From NCBI GenBank assembly GCA_034429215.1, contig DAOUGI010000111.1, positions 1 through 15,203 on the forward strand: a DNA stretch of 15,203 nucleotides. The letters run 5' to 3'. Both the position numbers and the translations under genes were made by a program. How positions within the stretch are numbered: position 1 is the first letter of the stretch; every line of letters begins with the position of its first letter. Under the pieces are notes generated by a model that worked only from the letters and a program-made list of their open reading frames with translations, did not search any database and was not told the DNA's origin. This DNA is from JAFGOG01 sp034429215. GTDB taxonomy: Bacteria; Chloroflexota; Anaerolineae; JAAYZQ01. Below, one piece after another: positions 11,756 to 15,203 of this stretch.

Positions 11756-14164
11756 TCACCTTTCTGTCCTGGCCCACCACTGCCGGCTGTCTGTGACCAG
11801 CTCGATGGTGCCCACCTGGTCGGTGCGGAGGATGGTAACCCCCAGCCGGGCCAGGCGATCCAGGACGTCCGCTGCCGGGTGGCCGAACCGGTTGTCGGCG
11901 CCGGCTGAGATGACGGCATAGCTGGGTCGTACGGCTGTCAAAAAGCCCTCACTCGACGAGCCGTCGCTGCCGTGGTGGGCTATTTTGAGCACGCCGGCCG
12001 AGAGCGGCTGTCCCGACCGGAGCAAAGAGCTTTCGACCTCGGCCCCGATGTCCCCTGTGAACAAGGCAGTGGCCTCGCCCCAAACCAGGCGCACCACGAC
12101 CGACCGATCGTTGGAATCGGTCCAGATGCCGGCCAATGGATCATCGGCTGTGGGTGGATTGAGCACGGTCAGCGTGGCTCCGTCGCCCAGGTCGATCTGC
12201 GCCCCGGCCTGGACGGCGCTGCGAGGCATCTGATCCTTGTCGATCTGTTTCAGGCATTCTTCATAGATCTTTTGGCCCTCGGCGCGCCCGTTGTCGAGCC
12301 AGCCGCCTATCCGATAGCGGTTGAGCACTTCCGCCAGGCCGGTGATATGATCGGCGTCGGCGTGGGTCATCACCACCAGGTCAATGGACCGATCCCAGAA
12401 CGGCATCTCGTGTCCCAATGCGGATGTAAGCGCTGTGGGGCTGGGGCCGCCGTCGATCAGGATCTGCTGGCCGCGCGCGGTGGTGATCAGGATGGCATCC
12501 CCCTCACCGACGTCCAGGAAGGCCACGTGCAGCCGGCCATCGGGCAGTTGCAGGACGGCCAGCCAGCCGAGGACGGCCGTTGCCAGCGCCACCAGCAACG
12601 CCACGGTTGCCAACCGGCGCGACAGGCGGGCCGCTACCCAGCTCCACAGACGGCGGTCAACCCCCCGGTGAAAAGCCCACACCGCAGCCAGCAGCGCGCA
12701 GTAATAGATCGCCAGCCGGCCGGCCCTGGCCGGGCCGATCTCGACCGAGGCCAGCGGCCAGGCTGCCAGCCAGCGCACGACGGCCGTCGTATAGGCCAGG
12801 CCGAGCCATGGGACCCAGAAGATCAGTTGGGCAACCGGCTGAAGGAAGGGGACGAGCCCGATGAGGGTGGCCAGGCCGCCGCCGATGATGATGGCCGGCT
12901 GGGCCGGTTGGATCAACAGGTTGGCCAGGGGCGCGATCAGTGACACCCGCCCAAAGTGGTACAGGATCAGGGGCAGGGTCAGGATCTGCGCCGCCAGGGT
13001 GACGATCAGCAGATCGTCCAGGTAGCGGACCGCCCGTTTGGCCCGTTCCTGGGGCAGGATGCGCGCCAGCCCGCGCTCAAAAAACCGCTCCAGGGCCGGG
13101 GAGAACAGGATCAGGCCCAGCGTGGCGGCAAAGCTGAGTTGAAAGCCGGCGTCCCACAGCGACAAGGGGTTGATCGCGGTTAACAACAGGCCCGCGGCGC
13201 ACAACGATACATAGGCCGTGGCGTGGCGGCCCAGGTACAGGGCGGTGAGGTATAAGCAAGCCATCAGCGCGGCGCGGGCCACGGCCGGCTCGGCGCCGAC
13301 CAGCAGCACGTACAACCCGACGCCGGCCAGGGTGAACCAATAGGCTCGCCGCTTGCCCAACAGCCGCCCAAAAGCTCGAGAAAAGAGGGCGGCTATCATG
13401 GTCAGGTTGGTGCCGCTGATGACCAGGATGTGGCTGGTGCCGGTTGCGTTGAACAGGTCGTAGAGGTCGTTGGGAATGCTGGCCTTGATGCCCAGGACGA
13501 TCCCCTGCAGCAGCGATGCTTCCGGCTCGGGGACCAGGCGGCCGATTGCGGCCCGTGCCCGATCCTTGACGGCCAGAAAGGCCGTCTTGACCGGGTTCCC
13601 CCGGCCGCTTGCCAGCAGCTCGATGCGCGGCCGGCCGACGAAGGAGTGAATCCCCTGGCGGGCCAAATAGTCCTTGTAGGAAAAGCTATCGAGCTCGGGT
13701 GGGGTTTCCGGCAGGCCAGATACCCGCAGCCGGTCGCCGTAATGATACTCGGGCCAGCGAGGGGCGCGCACGAGGATGGTCCCGTGGACCGGGTAGACTT
13801 GGCCGCCGACCTCGATCGAGTCGGCGTCGAGCCGCAGGTTGGTCCAGGTGTCGCGCACGTCTGGGTAAGCGCGCACGATGCCCTCAACGGTCAGCCAACC
13901 GTGGCCGTTATAACGGGCGACAAAGGCCGGGTCGTTCCAGTCTGGCAGGGCCGCTTGATAGCGCAGGGCGCCGGCGAGCAAAGCCAGGGCGCAGATGCCG
14001 CTTAGCCGCATGGAGCGATCTCGCCGCCACAGAGCCGTGGCGGCCAGGGGCACGAGGGCCAGGATCAGCAGCGCGGTGGGGGCGACGCCGCTGGGCGCCA
14101 GCAGATAGTGGGCCAGGCATAGGCCACATGCCCAGGCAGCGGCGACCAGAACCAGGGGAGGCAT
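11756..14164 (-). CDS. comEC: ComEC/Rec2 family DNA-uptake channel protein
   Basis: An 802-residue inner-membrane protein. Known role of the family: passage of single-stranded DNA through the membrane during natural transformation. Domains in order: two or three N-terminal helices, a DUF4131/OB-like region (~20-190), the competence membrane domain (~210-510) with TGTSHILVISGTN (241-253) and NPLSLWDAGFQLSF (332-345), then a C-terminal metallo-beta-lactamase domain starting at LHVAFLDVGEGDA (~545) with HADADH (601-606), FTGD (702-705) and AHHGSD (729-734). All three domains are complete and the metal motifs are intact. I chose ATG 14164 (MPPLVLVAAAWACGL) because it starts at the first helix and has AGAGGGG upstream. 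The frame is open to 14266, but that would overlap the response regulator. It follows the response regulator by 55 bases and could be cotranscribed with it. No ComEA, ComF or pilus gene is in view. Confidence 0.93.
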   Translation of the reverse strand: MPPLVLVAAAWACGLCLAHYLLAPSGVAPTALLILALVPLAATALWRRDRSMRLSGICALALLAGALRYQAALPDWNDPAFVARYNGHGWLTVEGIVRAYPDVRDTWTNLRLDADSIEVGGQVYPVHGTILVRAPRWPEYHYGDRLRVSGLPETPPELDSFSYKDYLARQGIHSFVGRPRIELLASGRGNPVKTAFLAVKDRARAAIGRLVPEPEASLLQGIVLGIKASIPNDLYDLFNATGTSHILVISGTNLTMIAALFSRAFGRLLGKRRAYWFTLAGVGLYVLLVGAEPAVARAALMACLYLTALYLGRHATAYVSLCAAGLLLTAINPLSLWDAGFQLSFAATLGLILFSPALERFFERGLARILPQERAKRAVRYLDDLLIVTLAAQILTLPLILYHFGRVSLIAPLANLLIQPAQPAIIIGGGLATLIGLVPFLQPVAQLIFWVPWLGLAYTTAVVRWLAAWPLASVEIGPARAGRLAIYYCALLAAVWAFHRGVDRRLWSWVAARLSRRLATVALLVALATAVLGWLAVLQLPDGRLHVAFLDVGEGDAILITTARGQQILIDGGPSPTALTSALGHEMPFWDRSIDLVVMTHADADHITGLAEVLNRYRIGGWLDNGRAEGQKIYEECLKQIDKDQMPRSAVQAGAQIDLGDGATLTVLNPPTADDPLAGIWTDSNDRSVVVRLVWGEATALFTGDIGAEVESSLLRSGQPLSAGVLKIAHHGSDGSSSEGFLTAVRPSYAVISAGADNRFGHPAADVLDRLARLGVTILRTDQVGTIELVTDSRQWWARTER

Positions 14165-14185
14165 GGGTGTAACCCCTCTAACCAC

Positions 14186-14202
14186 AAGACCTGGCAGGTC
14201 TT
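14186..14202. repeat. 17-base perfect palindrome upstream of comEC
   Basis: AAGACCTGGCAGGTCTT: eight-base arms around one central base. It lies between the response regulator stop and the comEC start, 22 bases before the ATG. It could form an mRNA hairpin near the ribosome binding region, serve as a binding site for a dimeric regulator, or be an interspersed palindromic repeat. Confidence 0.8.
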
Positions 14203-14206
14203 CCCC

Positions 14207-14220
14207 GGACCTGTCAGGCC
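14207..14220. repeat. Second, imperfect palindrome sharing the CCTG-CAGG core
   Basis: GGACCTGTCAGGCC: seven-base arms if the central base is excluded, with one mismatch. It repeats the ACCTGNCAGG core of the palindrome four bases away, with core-to-core spacing of about 20 bases, and touches the response regulator stop codon. Confidence 0.55.
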
Positions 14221-14915
14221 TATAGCTTGGGCATAAAGTAGCCGACACCCCGCTCGGAGCAGACATAGCGGGGCTGTTGGGGGTCGGGCTCGATTTTGCG
14301 GCGCAGGTAGGTGGCGTATACCTTGACGTTCTTGTCGCCCCCCTGATAGGCTACGTCCCAGACATTGGCCAGGATGTTTTCGTAGGTGAGCACCCGCCCG
14401 GCGTTCTGCGCCAGGTAGAGCAAGAGACGGTATTCCGTGGGCGTCAGCCGGACCTCTTCACCCCGAACCACCACCCGGCGGCAAACCGGGTCTATGATCA
14501 GGTGCCCTTGGTCAAAGCTGAGCGCCTGCTCCGCCTGGTCGACCGGCTGAGTGCAGCGGCGCAGCAGGGCCTCGATCCGGGCTGTCAATTCCTCTCGATC
14601 GAACGGCTTGGAGATATAGTCATCGGCCCCGATCTGCAGGCCCTGCACGATGTGCGTTACCTCTCCAAGCGCGGTCAGCATGATAACCGGCACCGTAGAC
14701 ATCTCGCGGATGCGTTTTAGCGTCTCCCAGCCATCCATGCCGGGCATCATCACGTCGAGCAGCACCAGGTCCGGCCGCTCGTGGTACAGCATCCGTATAG
14801 CCTGCAGGCCGCCGCTGGCGCTAAGCACTTGATAGCCGCGCCGCTCCAGCATGGCTTGCAGGAGCTGCTGCAAGTCCTCTTCATCGTCTACGACCAACAG
14901 CTTGGGTGTCATCAT
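14220..14915 (-). CDS. OmpR/PhoB-family two-component response regulator
   Basis: A 231-residue transcription factor. The receiver domain (~1-120) has the acidic pair Asp10-Asp11 (VVDDEED), the phosphoacceptor Asp54 in LVLLDVMMPG, Thr81 in MLTAL and Lys103 in ISKPFD, so it should be phosphorylated by a histidine kinase. The C-terminal winged-helix DNA-binding domain (~130-231) shows RLTPTEYRLLLYLAQNAGRV, the Trp-bearing VWDVAY and the ending YVCSERGVGYFMPKL. The start is MM; the second ATG (14912) is equally possible, with GAGG just upstream. It has its own near-consensus promoter. No histidine kinase gene is in the window. The next gene downstream is comEC, so regulation of DNA uptake is possible but unproven. 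The gene before it encodes a degenerate receiver domain. Confidence 0.95.
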   Translation of the reverse strand: MMTPKLLVVDDEEDLQQLLQAMLERRGYQVLSASGGLQAIRMLYHERPDLVLLDVMMPGMDGWETLKRIREMSTVPVIMLTALGEVTHIVQGLQIGADDYISKPFDREELTARIEALLRRCTQPVDQAEQALSFDQGHLIIDPVCRRVVVRGEEVRLTPTEYRLLLYLAQNAGRVLTYENILANVWDVAYQGGDKNVKVYATYLRRKIEPDPQQPRYVCSERGVGYFMPKL

Positions 14916-14951
14916 GCCTCGAGTCTGAGAGGGTAAGTGTCAACCCGCTAC

Positions 14952-14980
14952 ATTATACCGAGACTTCAGGGGGATGTCAA
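14952..14980 (-). promoter_or_regulatory. Full-consensus sigma70 promoter for the response regulator gene
   Basis: TTGACA (14980-14975), a spacer of exactly 17 bases and TATAAT (14957-14952) on the minus strand: both hexamers are perfect. The predicted start near 14945 gives a leader of about 30 bases. The -35 begins 18 bases after the stop of the upstream receiver gene, so the regulator can be expressed apart from it. Confidence 0.85.
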
Positions 14981-14997
14981 ATACGAGTCGTAATTGA

Positions 14998-15203
14998 TCA
15001 TGAGCAGGAGCATCCACCGGCCGAGTTCCACTCGGCGCGGCGCAGCCGGGCAAGGATCCGTGCGTCTAGTTCTTTCGTCGAGGACGGCCACCGGATATAG
15101 TCGTCGGCCCCCTGCCGCAGCCCTCGCACCGCGTCGGCCTGGTTCCAGCTTGTGGAGCACAGGATCAAAGGCACGCCAGACCTGGCCCGGATCTCGTTGA
15201 ACA
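14998..15203 (-). CDS. C-terminal part of a degenerate response-regulator receiver protein (5' end beyond window)
   Basis: Read by hand from the right edge to a TGA at 15000-14998; 67 codons are seen. The sequence FNEIRARSGVPLILCSTS followed by GLRQGADDYIRWPSS and ELDARILARLRR matches the second half of a receiver domain: SGVPLI strand with Ser in the conserved Thr/Ser place, GADDYI, and a final helix ending in LRR. The invariant Lys-Pro of receivers is Trp-Pro (codon 15088-15090), so the conserved lysine is missing. The protein stops about 10 residues after the domain, with a Cys/Ser-rich tail, so any output domain must lie before the receiver or be absent. It lies just upstream of, and on the same strand as, the intact response regulator. 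The N-terminal half and phosphoacceptor Asp are not visible. Confidence 0.8.
   Translation of the reverse strand, partial: FNEIRARSGVPLILCSTSWNQADAVRGLRQGADDYIRWPSSTKELDARILARLRRAEWNSAGGCSCS

Noticed and set aside
10969..11919. Minus-strand open frame of 316 codons opposite the HD hydrolase
   Set aside because: The HD gene has metal-binding motifs, a promoter and a ribosome binding site. The opposite frame has none and covers both divergent promoters.
11972..12943. Plus-strand open frame of 323 codons inside comEC
   Set aside because: It is antisense to the metallo-beta-lactamase and membrane parts of ComEC, and shows no motif or ribosome binding site of its own.
14937..14942. Second TTGACA just downstream of the response regulator promoter
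   Set aside because: No -10-like hexamer occurs 16-18 bases downstream, so it is not counted as another promoter.

Overview
The window is GC-rich DNA with tightly packed genes, mostly on the minus strand. Gene style, codon use and interspersed GC-rich palindromes suggest an environmental Chloroflexota bacterium (Anaerolineae/Caldilineae type). That placement is inference from gene content; there is no rRNA or marker gene in view. No tRNA, rRNA, CRISPR array, transposase or phage gene was seen.

Region 1 (about 10265 down to the left edge, minus strand) looks like one transcription unit of seven genes. A strong promoter (TTGACA, 17-base spacer, extended -10 TACACT) is followed by a lipoprotein substrate-binding protein, a 60-base nested palindrome, a fused double permease with an unusual internal membrane insertion, an ABC ATPase, a PfkB-family sugar kinase, a cytoplasmic family 2 glycoside hydrolase, an 89-residue membrane protein and a TGS/uridine-kinase-like nucleoside kinase that runs off the left edge. 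From the substrate-binding protein's stop onward the spacings are mostly 2 to 31 bases or a 4-base ATGA overlap. The transporter belongs to the AfuABC/FbpABC/PhnSTV superfamily, usually labelled iron or phosphonate. The sugar kinase and glycosidase beside it make a carbohydrate or sugar-phosphate substrate the more attractive reading.

Region 2 (10364-11748) holds an unrecognised six-helix membrane protein (minus) and an HD-domain phosphohydrolase (plus), driven by back-to-back divergent sigma70-type promoters.

Region 3 (11756-15203, minus) holds the tail of a degenerate receiver-domain protein at the right edge, a near-perfect consensus promoter (TTGACA-17-TATAAT), an OmpR/PhoB-type response regulator, a pair of palindromes, and a full-length ComEC/Rec2 DNA-uptake channel that converges with the HD gene with only 7 bases between stops.

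There is no obvious wholly new defence or mobile system. The most unusual items are the roughly 170-residue membrane insertion inside the second permease domain, the Cys-Glu (instead of Asn-Glu) acid/base motif of the glycosidase, the mixed transporter/kinase/glycosidase operon, the nested palindrome between binding protein and permease, and the six-helix protein of unknown function.
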